Shown here piece after piece: positions 53,662 to 62,204 of a DNA stretch of 64,000 nt (positions are counted from its first letter, which is position 1; each line of letters opens with the position of its first letter). The position numbers and the translations under genes were made by a program. A model generated the notes under the pieces. That model saw only the letters and a program-made list of their open reading frames with translations, did not search any database and was not told where the DNA came from. The stretch is taken from assembly GCF_002563775.1 (NCBI RefSeq), contig NZ_PDJO01000001.1, positions 1,808,001 through 1,872,000 of the forward strand. The letters run 5' to 3'. Source of the stretch: Thioclava sp. ES.031. Its GTDB lineage: Bacteria > Pseudomonadota > Alphaproteobacteria > Rhodobacterales > Rhodobacteraceae.

Positions 53662-53690
53662 AATATAGGGGGAAGATCGGGGCGCTTCAA
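53662..53690 (-). promoter_or_regulatory. Sigma-70 promoter of ssrA
   Basis: On the minus strand TTGAAG (53690-53685) and TATATT (53667-53662) are 17 bases apart, a near-consensus promoter placing the RNA start around 53655. Confidence 0.75.
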
Positions 53691-53783
53691 GGCGTCGGAT
53701 GGGATGGATGCGCATTAACCGGACGTGAACTTGCCGTGCGCTATAGCTCGAGTCGGGTCAAGAACTGGCCACGGAGGGGCGCG

Positions 53784-55353
53784 ATGCGCGACAAGTCGAT
53801 CCTGATCGATCTCAGCACCAGCTATCAGTTCCGCCATTGGCGGCCGATGGGTATCTTGCGGGTGGAGCATGAGGTCTGGCGGGCGTTTGCGGCCCGGTTC
53901 GGGGCGCGCGCGGTGCCGGTGATCTATGACGCGGCGCGCGGCGGGTTTTACCGCATCCCGCAGGCGATCTTCGAGGAGGTCATCTTTCGGAACGGCTGTC
54001 AGCCGGAGGTCCCTTCACGCGCGCTCACCGCGCCGCGGCGCTGGCGCTCCTGGGCGCGGATCGGCCGGTTTTTCTGGCGCGCCCGGCGTCGGATGCGGGC
54101 TGTCGGGCAGGGCGGGCGATACGACGAGGCCGAAACCCGTGTGCGCCGCGAGAGTACCGTGGCGGAGGAATTGCTGCGGCTGAGCGGTGAGGAATTTGCC
54201 CTGATGCGCCGTGGGCTCGTGGCTCTGGAACGGGTCGCCCCGGGGATTGCGCCACGCATCCGGGCGCTCGATGCGCTCAATCACCGGGCGCATTACGGGC
54301 TGGTGCATACGGTCCACGACCAGATCTGCGCGGAGCGAAATCGGATCGCACCGGAAGAGGTGGGCGAGTATGTCTCTGCCGGCGGGTTCTGGGGCGATGC
54401 GCGCTACCGGGCCGCCTATGAGATGCGGGCGGCTCATGGGTGGCGGCTGAGCTATTACATTCATGACCTTATCCCGATCCTTTGGGGGCATGTCGCCGAA
54501 CCCACGACGCGCAAGACCTTTCCGCCCGCGCTGCATTGGATGCTTTGGGGGGTAGATCGGGTCTGGACGAATTCAGAGGTGACGCGGCGGGATCTGCTCG
54601 CCCATGCCGCCCGCTGCGGCTATCCCGAGTTGCCACCGGAGAAAGTGCGCGTCGTGACGCTTGGCGCGGACGCGCTGCGCGAGACCGCGCCCGCCAGCGA
54701 TCTCGCGGGGCTCTTCGCACATCGTGATCTGGAGCCTGGGGGCTACGTTTTGATGGTCGGCACGCAGGAGCCACGCAAGAACCATGATTTCGCTTATCGG
54801 CTCTGGCGCGAACTGGCTGCGCGCCGCGACCATATCATGCCGCTGGTCTGGGTCGGGCAGCCCGGCTGGTCGATCGGCCCGCTGCTTGACATGGTGCGCG
54901 CGGATCCCGGCCTGCCGCATGGCGCGATCCGCATCCTCGATGATGTCGACGACGCCGAGCTGCAGGCGCTCTATGCGCATTGCCGCTACACGATCTACCC
55001 GTCCCATTACGAGGGTTGGGGGCTCCCGGTCGTCGAGTCGCTTCTGCATGGCAAACCCTGTCTGACATCTGACGCGCCCGCCTTGATCGAAGCGGCGGAG
55101 GGCTGCGCGGAGGCGATCGGGTTTTTTTGAGGGCGAGCGCTGGCTTGCCCGGGCTGAGGCGCTGATGGAAGACGCGGCGGCCTATCGCGCGGCCTGTGCG
55201 CGAGCGGAGCGGTTCACGCCGCAAAGATGGGCCGATTTCCGAGCGGCGCTCACCGCCGGGTTCGACGCGGCCGGCGATGACACCTCCACGCGCGACCCTA
55301 CATGGCCGCACCAGAAGCGCCAGCCGATCCCCTATCGCGAGGATGCCGCATGA
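53784..55353 (+). pseudogene. GT4-family glycosyltransferase, frameshifted at a T7 run
   Basis: The frame from 53784 encodes 448 residues of a GT-B glycosyltransferase: YVLMVGTQEPRKNH near residue 315, IYPSHYEGWGLPVVESLLHGKPCL near 405. It stops at TGA (55128-55130) right after seven T. Removing one T lets the frame continue 74 residues (EGERWLARAEALMED through PYREDAA) to 55353. That stretch reads as the normal C-terminal end of this family (RFTPQRWADFRAAL), and its stop overlaps the next ATG. The intact protein would be about 522 residues. Mutation, sequencing error or slippage are possible. The truncated product keeps the UDP-sugar site. Confidence 0.82.
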
Positions 55354-56495
55354 AGATCGCAGCTTTGGGTCATTACCCGATCCACCGCCCGCTGCATGGC
55401 GGCCAACGCCGGGTCGCGGCCATCGCCCGGCAGGCGCGCGCGGCGGGCCACATCTTCCGCTACGTCCCGATCTACTCGACCCGCGGCTATCCCGACGGCT
55501 CGCCTGATGAGCGCCGCACGGCAGTGCCGGAGGCGCTGCTGCCGCGTCTTCACGATCCGCAGCGCCGCGAGGATCTCCATTTCTCCGACACGCTCAAAGA
55601 TCATCCGCTGATCGAAGGCCTGATCAGGGAGCTGCGCGATTTTTCCCCCGATGCGGTGCAGTTCGAACATCCCTGGCTCTATCCGCTTTTTGCCGAGGCG
55701 TTGGACCGCGATCCGGTCCTGCGCCGCGCCCGGCTGGTCTATTCCGCGCACAACGTCGAGGCCGCGTTGATCGATCCGCATTGGCGGGCGGAGGCTGAGG
55801 CGCTCGAGGCCGCGCTCGTCGCGAGGGCCGATCTCACCGTCGCGGTCTGTGAGGCCGATGCCCGCCATTTTGCCGGTCTGCCGGGCGCGACAGAGGTGGT
55901 CGTGGCGCCAAACGGTTGCTGGGCGCCCGATCCCGAAACGGTCCCGTCCGCGCCACTCGATGGACCCTACGCGCTTGTCGCGGGCTCCGCCCATCCGCCG
56001 AACGCGCGTGGCTATTGGGCGTCTTTCGGTGAAATTCCCGGTTTCCTGCCACCGCGCAGCCGCCTCGCCGTGGCGGGCGGAATGACCCATCTGATCACCG
56101 CCGACGACCGCTTCCGCCGGTATGCGCAGATGAACGCGGAATTCGTCGCGCCGCTTGGCGTGGTGGCGGAAGAAACCTTGAGCGGCCTTCTGCATCACGC
56201 CCGCGCCATCTGCCTGCCGATCACCGAGGGCGGCGGCACCAATCTCAAAACCGCCGAGGCGCTTTTGTCGTGCAAACCGGTGGTCGCGATGCGCCCCGCA
56301 ATGCGCGGGTTCGAAGAGGCGGAACGCCTCAGTGGCGTGCATGTCGCAGACGACCCGGAGCAGTTCCGCCGCCTGCTGCGCGATGCCATGACCGGCGCGA
56401 TAGGTTCGCAGCGCCGCCCGGAAGAAGTGGCGCAATATGGCTGGCCCGCGCAGCTCGCGCCGTTGATCTCCCGTTACGAAAGTCTCGCCGCATGA
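55350..56495 (+). CDS. Glycosyltransferase (GT-B fold)
   Basis: About 381 residues. The N-domain opens MKIAALGHYPIHRPLHGGQRR and contains YSAHNVEAALIDPHWRAE near residue 132; the C-domain has APNGCWAPD, YALVAGSAHPPNARGYW and the donor-sugar segment ICLPITEGGGTNLKTAEALLSCKPVVAM near 290. Both ends overlap neighbours as ATGA, so it is translationally coupled to the first glycosyltransferase and to the sulfotransferase. It probably builds a surface polysaccharide; sugar unknown. Confidence 0.87.
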   Translation: MKIAALGHYPIHRPLHGGQRRVAAIARQARAAGHIFRYVPIYSTRGYPDGSPDERRTAVPEALLPRLHDPQRREDLHFSDTLKDHPLIEGLIRELRDFSPDAVQFEHPWLYPLFAEALDRDPVLRRARLVYSAHNVEAALIDPHWRAEAEALEAALVARADLTVAVCEADARHFAGLPGATEVVVAPNGCWAPDPETVPSAPLDGPYALVAGSAHPPNARGYWASFGEIPGFLPPRSRLAVAGGMTHLITADDRFRRYAQMNAEFVAPLGVVAEETLSGLLHHARAICLPITEGGGTNLKTAEALLSCKPVVAMRPAMRGFEEAERLSGVHVADDPEQFRRLLRDAMTGAIGSQRRPEEVAQYGWPAQLAPLISRYESLAA

Positions 56496-57502
56496 AAGAT
56501 TTACCTCCGCACACCGTCGCCTTTGCCGATCCCGATCTCGCCGCGCAGATGCAGGCCACGCCCGCCGCGATCGACACCTTGTTTCAGGCCTATCTCGGGC
56601 GGCCCGCGAAAGAAGCGGCGCAGAACGCGTTGAAGGAGCGGCGCGCGAGCGTCGCCGATGTCGAACGAGAGTTGCGGGGATCGGAGGAATATCGCCGCAA
56701 GGCGCGGCTGCTGCGCGATCACGATCGCAGCCAATATGATGGCGCGATGCTATATATTGCGCCCGCGAAGGCTGTGTTTTGCCCGATTGCAAAGGTCGCC
56801 AATACCTCGGTCAAGGATTGGGCGCTCCGACTGGTCGGCGACGGGCGGCCCGAACCCGGCATGTCGCATTACTGGCTCGATTCCGGGCAAAGCCGGATGC
56901 AGGCGCGCCATTGGGCTTTCGCCGCGCGCGACCGCGTCGATCACGCGCCGGACTGGGTCTCGGTCGCGCTGCTGCGCGATCCCGTCGACCGGTTGGTGAG
57001 CTGTTATTGCGACAAGTTCGGGCGCAACCGAATGCAGGACTCGGTGCTGCATCATACGCGCCCGGTCTACGCGTTCTTCGCGGGCGGGGGCGATCCGGAC
57101 CGCGAGATGATCGAACGCGGATTGAGTTTTCGTCAGCTCTGTTTCTACATCAACGCCACCGCGCGCGAGGTGCAGGACAGCCATTGGGCCGCACAGTGGA
57201 GCTATTTGCAAAATCGCCGCTGGGACCGGCTGTTCGCGCTGGAGAAGATCGAGAGTTTCGAGAGCTTCCTGCGGGGTCGCCTGCCCGAAGAGCTTCGCGA
57301 CATCCGGTTGGGGCTGACCAATGCCGCGCAAAAGGCGCGCGGGGGGGCGATCCATGATCTCTCCGATGCTCTTCCGGGAGAGTGGATGGGCGCGCGCACG
57401 CCACCCTACGAGGCGTTCCTGGCCGACGATATTCGCGGCTTTATCGGCGATTACTACGCGCTCGATGCACGGCTGCATGCGCAGGCGCTTTCCGAAAGTT
57501 AA
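56492..57502 (+). CDS. Sulfotransferase-family protein with N-terminal DUF4214-like segment
   Basis: 336 residues. Residues about 25-70 (IDTLFQAYLGRPAKEAAQNALKERRASVADVERELRGSEEYRRK) resemble a DUF4214 repeat. The rest is a PAPS-dependent carbohydrate sulfotransferase: FCPIAKVANTSVKDW near residue 95 is the 5'-phosphosulfate loop and VALLRDPVDRLVSCY near 155 the 3'-phosphate motif. No signal peptide is seen. Overlap with the glycosyltransferase suggests sulfation of the same glycan. Confidence 0.82.
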   Translation: MKDLPPHTVAFADPDLAAQMQATPAAIDTLFQAYLGRPAKEAAQNALKERRASVADVERELRGSEEYRRKARLLRDHDRSQYDGAMLYIAPAKAVFCPIAKVANTSVKDWALRLVGDGRPEPGMSHYWLDSGQSRMQARHWAFAARDRVDHAPDWVSVALLRDPVDRLVSCYCDKFGRNRMQDSVLHHTRPVYAFFAGGGDPDREMIERGLSFRQLCFYINATAREVQDSHWAAQWSYLQNRRWDRLFALEKIESFESFLRGRLPEELRDIRLGLTNAAQKARGGAIHDLSDALPGEWMGARTPPYEAFLADDIRGFIGDYYALDARLHAQALSES

Positions 57503-57521
57503 GGAGCGGCGTCCCTGCGTA

Positions 57522-58703
57522 TCAGTCGCCTTCCGCCGGAATGCCGAGAAGCGTGATCGCCACCCCCAAAGCGGCGAGCGCCCAGAACGCGTAGCGCTTC
57601 GTGCCCTCGGTCTGCAGCGCGGCGAGCACCGCCTGCAGCGTGTAATAGCCCGCGAAGGCGCGCGACGCGTAGGAGATGATCTGGAACAGATCGGTCGTCC
57701 AGGTCAGCGCGATCCCTGCGCCGATCAACACCGGATAGGCCGCTTTTTGCGGGATTTTCCCGCGCGAGAACTCCGCGATCAGTCCGCCCGCGCCCCCGGT
57801 ATCGGCCACGGCGGCCGAGAATTGCGCCGCCAGCGCCGCAGCCACCAGCATCGCGGGCAGGATCGGAGCGACGACGCGCATCATGTCGATGATCGCGGTC
57901 TCGGTCAGGTTATGGGCGTTGGGCGTGAAGATGTAAGCCAGCAGCGCGATATAGACCATGTAGATCGCGGTCGCGAGCATCTGCGCCCATTTCATCGCGG
58001 CGACCCGGGTGTCGGCGTCATAGCTCTTGCCCAGATAGCGCGCGGTCTCGAACCCCTGCACGGTCACGATCAGGCCGAAGAGCAGCCGCAGCGAGTCCCA
58101 GGGCCCCAGCGTCGGCGCATCGATCACCAGATCGCCGGCGACGGCGACCTTTCCGAAATAGACCGCGAGCCCGAGGATCAACCCGGCGATGATCGCGAGT
58201 TTAAGCGCGACCGAGGCATATTCCATCTGTTCGAGCCGTTTGAACCCGCCAGAGAACCCGGCGATCGCGACCACGGCGAGCACGGTCGTCGTCACCGCGC
58301 GGGCGGCGAAATCCGTGTTCCACGGCGTGAGCGAAACGGCGAAAGCCCCGAACAGGTTCAGATAATAGGCGACCGAGATGACATAGGCGAAGGCGAGCGC
58401 CAGCTGCGCAACCTCTTCGATGCGCTTGATGACGGGCGTGTCGGGCACGTCCTCGGCGCGGATATTGGCGCGCACCGCCGCGCCGAAAAACCACCCCAGA
58501 CCACACAAAGCCGCCATCGCGAGCGGGGCGAAACTGCCGTAGCGCACCTCGAGGATCGGTCCCAGCACCAGAAACCCCGAGCCGATGATCGACGCCAGCG
58601 GCGTCACCATCGCGCGCCATTTCGGGCGGTCGCGCAGCTGGGGCAGGAACATCGCGGCAAGGACGATCAGGGCGAGAAAGATAATGGCTGCGTTAAGGAT
58701 CAT
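57522..58703 (-). CDS. APC/LeuT-fold permease-like membrane protein
   Basis: About 393 residues with roughly eleven hydrophobic segments. Unwound-helix glycines typical of the LeuT fold are visible (MVTPLASIIGSGFLVLGPILE near residue 38; GLIVTVQGFETARYLG near 210). It resembles amino-acid permease relatives. Start is the ATG of MILNAAI with only a weak GAGA upstream. It points against the polysaccharide genes and shows no link to them. Substrate unknown. Confidence 0.78.
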   Translation of the reverse strand: MILNAAIIFLALIVLAAMFLPQLRDRPKWRAMVTPLASIIGSGFLVLGPILEVRYGSFAPLAMAALCGLGWFFGAAVRANIRAEDVPDTPVIKRIEEVAQLALAFAYVISVAYYLNLFGAFAVSLTPWNTDFAARAVTTTVLAVVAIAGFSGGFKRLEQMEYASVALKLAIIAGLILGLAVYFGKVAVAGDLVIDAPTLGPWDSLRLLFGLIVTVQGFETARYLGKSYDADTRVAAMKWAQMLATAIYMVYIALLAYIFTPNAHNLTETAIIDMMRVVAPILPAMLVAAALAAQFSAAVADTGGAGGLIAEFSRGKIPQKAAYPVLIGAGIALTWTTDLFQIISYASRAFAGYYTLQAVLAALQTEGTKRYAFWALAALGVAITLLGIPAEGD

Positions 58704-58756
58704 AACTTGTCTCAAATGGTCGGTTGCACGCAGCTAGGGCGAGGGGGGCAATTAAA

Positions 58757-58781
58757 AAGGGCCGCGTCAGACGCGGCCCTT
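58757..58781 (-). terminator. Rho-independent terminator of the PotD-like gene
   Basis: A perfect eleven-pair stem (AAGGGCCGCGT with ACGCGGCCCTT) and a CTG loop, followed on the minus strand by TTTAATT. Confidence 0.9.
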
Positions 58782-58806
58782 CGCTGTGATGTATTCGGCG
58801 CAGGGA

Positions 58807-59859
58807 TCAGAAGCCAGCCTTGATTTTCTCGAACTCGGCGAGCTGCTTTTCGCGCAGCTCCGGCGAGTTCGGCGTCTGCGCGAGGACCGGCGCGCTGATC
58901 GGGGTCAGGCCCGCGGTCTCGAGCTGGTCTTCCGGCACCAGCTTCATCGCTTCGGTGTTGGTGTGACCGTAGCCGATCTCGTCGACCAGAACCGGACCCG
59001 CATCGGGGCGCAGCCAAGCGTTCATGAAATCATAGAGCTTTTCTTCCGAGCCGGGGCCGTCCTTGAGGTTCACGAAACCGCAGAACCAGGTCGACGAGCC
59101 CTCTTTCGCCTCGCGCTGGAAGGCGACCGGGTAGTTGTCGTCCTGCAGATAGGCGACGCCGTCATTCCACGACCACGCGACCAGTACCTCGCCCGAGGCC
59201 ATCAGCTGGGCCTGCTGCGAGGGGTCGGTCCAGTAACTTTGGACGTTTTTGTTAGCCTCGCGCAGCCAGTCGGCGGCGGCCTGGAACTGCTCGTCGGTGA
59301 CATTGGTCCAGTCGGTCACGCCGGTCGCGAGATAGGCCAGCGCCCAGACATCGTCCGAGCTGTCGGGCAGCGAGGTGCGGCCCGCATATTTCGGATTGAT
59401 GAAGACATTGAGGCTCGCCACATCTTCGGCCGGGACCTTGTCGGGGTTATAGGCGATCGCGGTCGCGCCCCAGTCGGTCGGCAGATACCAGACGTTCTTG
59501 TCGTCATCGACGAAGATTTTCGAATTCAGATACTTGGGGTCGATATTCTTGAATTCCGGGATCTTCGAGACGTCCCAGGGTTCGATCAGCCCGGCATCCT
59601 TGTATTTCGAGATCATCTGCGAACAGGGATGCGCCGCGTCTGCTTTGAAGCCCGAGGCGAGTTTCTGATAGGCCTCGTCGTCATCGCCGAAGAAAGCGTA
59701 GGTAGGGCTGTCGCCGTATTTGTCGATATAGGGCTGGAAAAGCCCCGGAATCTCGAAACCGGCCCAATCGAAGATCGTCAGGTCCGGATCGGCGGCGCGG
59801 GCCGGGGCGCTCAGTGCAGCCACGGCGATCCCCGCCAGAAGGAGAGCAGAAGTCTTCAT
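58807..59859 (-). CDS. Spermidine/putrescine-type (PotD-like) substrate-binding protein
   Basis: About 350 residues with a signal peptide cleaved near ARA/ADPDL. The mature start LTIFDWAGFEIPGLFQPYIDKYG and later WYLPTDWGATAIAYNPDKV are typical of PotD-like binding proteins. The Asp and Trp residues suit a cationic ligand, possibly a polyamine. No permease or ATPase lies next to it, so the rest of its transporter must be elsewhere. GGGAAAA precedes the ATG; a terminator follows. Confidence 0.87.
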   Translation of the reverse strand: MKTSALLLAGIAVAALSAPARAADPDLTIFDWAGFEIPGLFQPYIDKYGDSPTYAFFGDDDEAYQKLASGFKADAAHPCSQMISKYKDAGLIEPWDVSKIPEFKNIDPKYLNSKIFVDDDKNVWYLPTDWGATAIAYNPDKVPAEDVASLNVFINPKYAGRTSLPDSSDDVWALAYLATGVTDWTNVTDEQFQAAADWLREANKNVQSYWTDPSQQAQLMASGEVLVAWSWNDGVAYLQDDNYPVAFQREAKEGSSTWFCGFVNLKDGPGSEEKLYDFMNAWLRPDAGPVLVDEIGYGHTNTEAMKLVPEDQLETAGLTPISAPVLAQTPNSPELREKQLAEFEKIKAGF

Positions 59860-60065
59860 TGTATTTTCCCTGTTTTGTGTTCGTTTTGTGAAAACGCTAG
59901 AGCGGCTTTTTCGCCCTCGCAAGAGGCATTTGCACGGCAGATAGGCAGACGTGCCGGGTTTGAAGGTGCGACGCTATGGTCAGGCGGGGCAGATGCGGAA
60001 AATTTAGGCGCGACTGAACCGGATCGGGCGCTGCGCGTAGGGAGAGGGAGGCAAAGGAGACGAGC

Positions 60066-61478
60066 ATGAGTGACACCCCCGTCCTGTTATGGCTGCGGCG
60101 CGACTTCCGATTCCACGATCACGAGGCGATGGCGGCGGCCGCGAAGACCGGTGCCCCGGTGATCCCGGTCTTCATCCATGACGACCAGGTCGAAGCCTTA
60201 GGGGCGGCGGCGAAATGGCGGCTCGGCCTTGCCGTGGAGGCCTTCGCGGAGAGCCTCGCGGAGAAAGGCTCGCAGCTGATCCTGCGCAAAGGCGCGCCGC
60301 TGAAGGTCCTGCGCGGCTTGATCGAGGAGACGGGGGCGGGCGCGGTTTACTGGTCGCGCCGCTACGACAAGCCGGGCCGGGAGACCGATACGGAGGTGAA
60401 ATCCACGCTCTCCGAGGATGGAATCGAGGCAAAGAGCTTCACCGGGCATCTCTTGTTTGAGCCGTGGACCGTGGAGACGAAAACGGGCGGGCCCTACAAG
60501 GTCTACACGCCCTATTGGAACGCGGTGAAGGGCACGAACATCCCGCCGGAAGTTAAGACGGTGTCTGAACTTCGTGCTCCAAACGCTTGGCCTGACAGTG
60601 AAAAGCTGGACGACTGGAAGATGGGCGCGGCGATGCGGCGCGGTGCGGCAATCGTGGCGAAACACGTCAATGTCGGCGAGCGCGCCGCCCAGTCGCGGCT
60701 GTCGAATTTCCTGCGCGATCGCCTCTCCGACTACAAGACGCAGCGCGATGTTCCCGCCTCGGGCGGCACCTCGGGCCTGTCTGAGAACCTGACCTATGGC
60801 GAGATTTCTCCGCGCACGATCTGGCACGCCGGCTATCGCGAGATGGCGGAGGGCAATCAAGGCACCGAGACCTTCCTGAAAGAGCTCGTCTGGCGCGAAT
60901 TCGCGTGGCACCTGTTCTTCCACTGGCCCGATATGGCCGAGCGTAACTGGCGCGAGGAGTGGAACGGTTTCGACTGGCGGCGCGACAATAACGACGCCGA
61001 GGCATGGAGGCGCGGCATGACCGGCGAGCCCTTCGTTGATGCCGCGATGCGCGAGATGTATGTCACCGGCACGATGCATAACCGCGCGCGCATGATCGTG
61101 GCTTCCTATCTCAGCAAGCACCTGATGACCGATTGGCGGGTGGGGCTGCGCTGGTTTCAGGATTGCCTGATCGATTGGGACCCGGCGAGCAACGCGATGG
61201 GCTGGCAATGGGTGGCCGGGCCGGGGCCGGATGCGACGCCCTATTTCCGCGTGTTCAACCCCGAGACGCAGCTCGAGAAATTCGACAAGGACGGGCGTTA
61301 CCGGAAGGATTTCATCGCCGAGGGTCAGGCCAACCCGCCCGAGACGGCGACGGATTATTTCGAAGCGATCCCAGAGAGTTGGCATCTGTCGCCGGATCAG
61401 GATTACCCCGAACGGCTGATCGATTTGAAAGAGGGACGCGCGCGCGCCTTGGCCGCCTATGAGCAGCACAAAGGCTAA
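60066..61478 (+). CDS. phrB: Deoxyribodipyrimidine photolyase (cryptochrome/photolyase family)
   Basis: 470 residues with the N-terminal antenna domain (LLWLRRDFRFHDHEAM) and the C-terminal FAD domain. The FAD signature TGMHNRARM appears as TGTMHNRARMIVASYLSKHLMTDWRVG near residue 340, and WREFAWHLFFHWP plus NAMGWQWVAGPGPDATPYFRVFNP are intact. The Trp electron-transfer residues appear present. Repairs cyclobutane pyrimidine dimers using blue light. Confidence 0.93.
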   Translation: MSDTPVLLWLRRDFRFHDHEAMAAAAKTGAPVIPVFIHDDQVEALGAAAKWRLGLAVEAFAESLAEKGSQLILRKGAPLKVLRGLIEETGAGAVYWSRRYDKPGRETDTEVKSTLSEDGIEAKSFTGHLLFEPWTVETKTGGPYKVYTPYWNAVKGTNIPPEVKTVSELRAPNAWPDSEKLDDWKMGAAMRRGAAIVAKHVNVGERAAQSRLSNFLRDRLSDYKTQRDVPASGGTSGLSENLTYGEISPRTIWHAGYREMAEGNQGTETFLKELVWREFAWHLFFHWPDMAERNWREEWNGFDWRRDNNDAEAWRRGMTGEPFVDAAMREMYVTGTMHNRARMIVASYLSKHLMTDWRVGLRWFQDCLIDWDPASNAMGWQWVAGPGPDATPYFRVFNPETQLEKFDKDGRYRKDFIAEGQANPPETATDYFEAIPESWHLSPDQDYPERLIDLKEGRARALAAYEQHKG

Positions 61479-61501
61479 GCTGTCGCGCTGGCTTGCGGGC
61501 C

Positions 61502-62008
61502 TCAGATCAAAGCGTCGGATGTCGCCTTGATCCGGGTCTCGCGGCCCATGAAGTCCAGCAGCAGCCAGACCCGTTTCTCGGCATCGACCCTTTCGACCGT
61601 CGCCACGAAATCCGCGAAGGGACCGGTCGCCAGCGTGACCTCGTCGCCGGGTGCGTAATCCGGCAGCGGCTGCAGCTGATCTTGCGTATCGCAGCGCGCG
61701 CGCAGCGCCTCGATCATCGCATTGGGGACCGGCGTCGGGCGGCCCGCGAGCGCCACGAGCCGCGTGATCCCCTGCGTGCCGTTCACCGCACCCAGACGCG
61801 CCGATTTCTCTTGTTCGCGCACGAAGAGATAGCCCGGAAACAGAGGTGCGCTGCGGGTCACGAATTTGCCCGACTGGCGACGCGTCGTCTCGACCATCGG
61901 CAGGAATATCTCGAACCGCTGCCGCTCCAGATTACGCCGGGCGATCGCGGCGCTGTTGGGCTTGAACTGGGCCACATGCCACGCGCGGGCCGGGCTTTGA
62001 TCGGTCAT
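61502..62008 (-). CDS. NusG-paralogue transcription antiterminator (RfaH/UpxY-like)
   Basis: 168 residues with the NusG N-terminal domain (WHVAQFKPNSAAIARRNLERQRFEIFLPM, then LFPGYLFVR near residue 57) and a KOW-type C-terminal domain (APGDEVTLATGPFADFVATVERV). RfaH-like paralogues promote long surface-polysaccharide operons. It is divergent from the guanylyltransferase gene by about 200 bases, consistent with that role. Confidence 0.87.
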   Translation of the reverse strand: MTDQSPARAWHVAQFKPNSAAIARRNLERQRFEIFLPMVETTRRQSGKFVTRSAPLFPGYLFVREQEKSARLGAVNGTQGITRLVALAGRPTPVPNAMIEALRARCDTQDQLQPLPDYAPGDEVTLATGPFADFVATVERVDAEKRVWLLLDFMGRETRIKATSDALI

Positions 62009-62204
62009 GAAAGGGCTTTCTGTTCAATCGGATTGCGCCCGTATTGGCTGAGGGATCGGGCGCGAAAAGTCAATCAAACAAGGCGAACCTGCGCGAAAAC
62101 GTGCGCGCTTAGGTTGTTCGAGCCGAAGTTAACCTCGCGTTAGGGATGCCTGTGCCAGGCTCGCGGAGGGCAGAAAATCTGCCGCTGATTTGGGGAGGAT
62201 GCAC

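Noticed and set aside
53571-53783. Extension of the glycosyltransferase frame upstream of 53784
   Set aside because: The extension runs through the tmRNA acceptor piece and its promoter; the ATG at 53784 with upstream GGAGGGGC is the sensible start.
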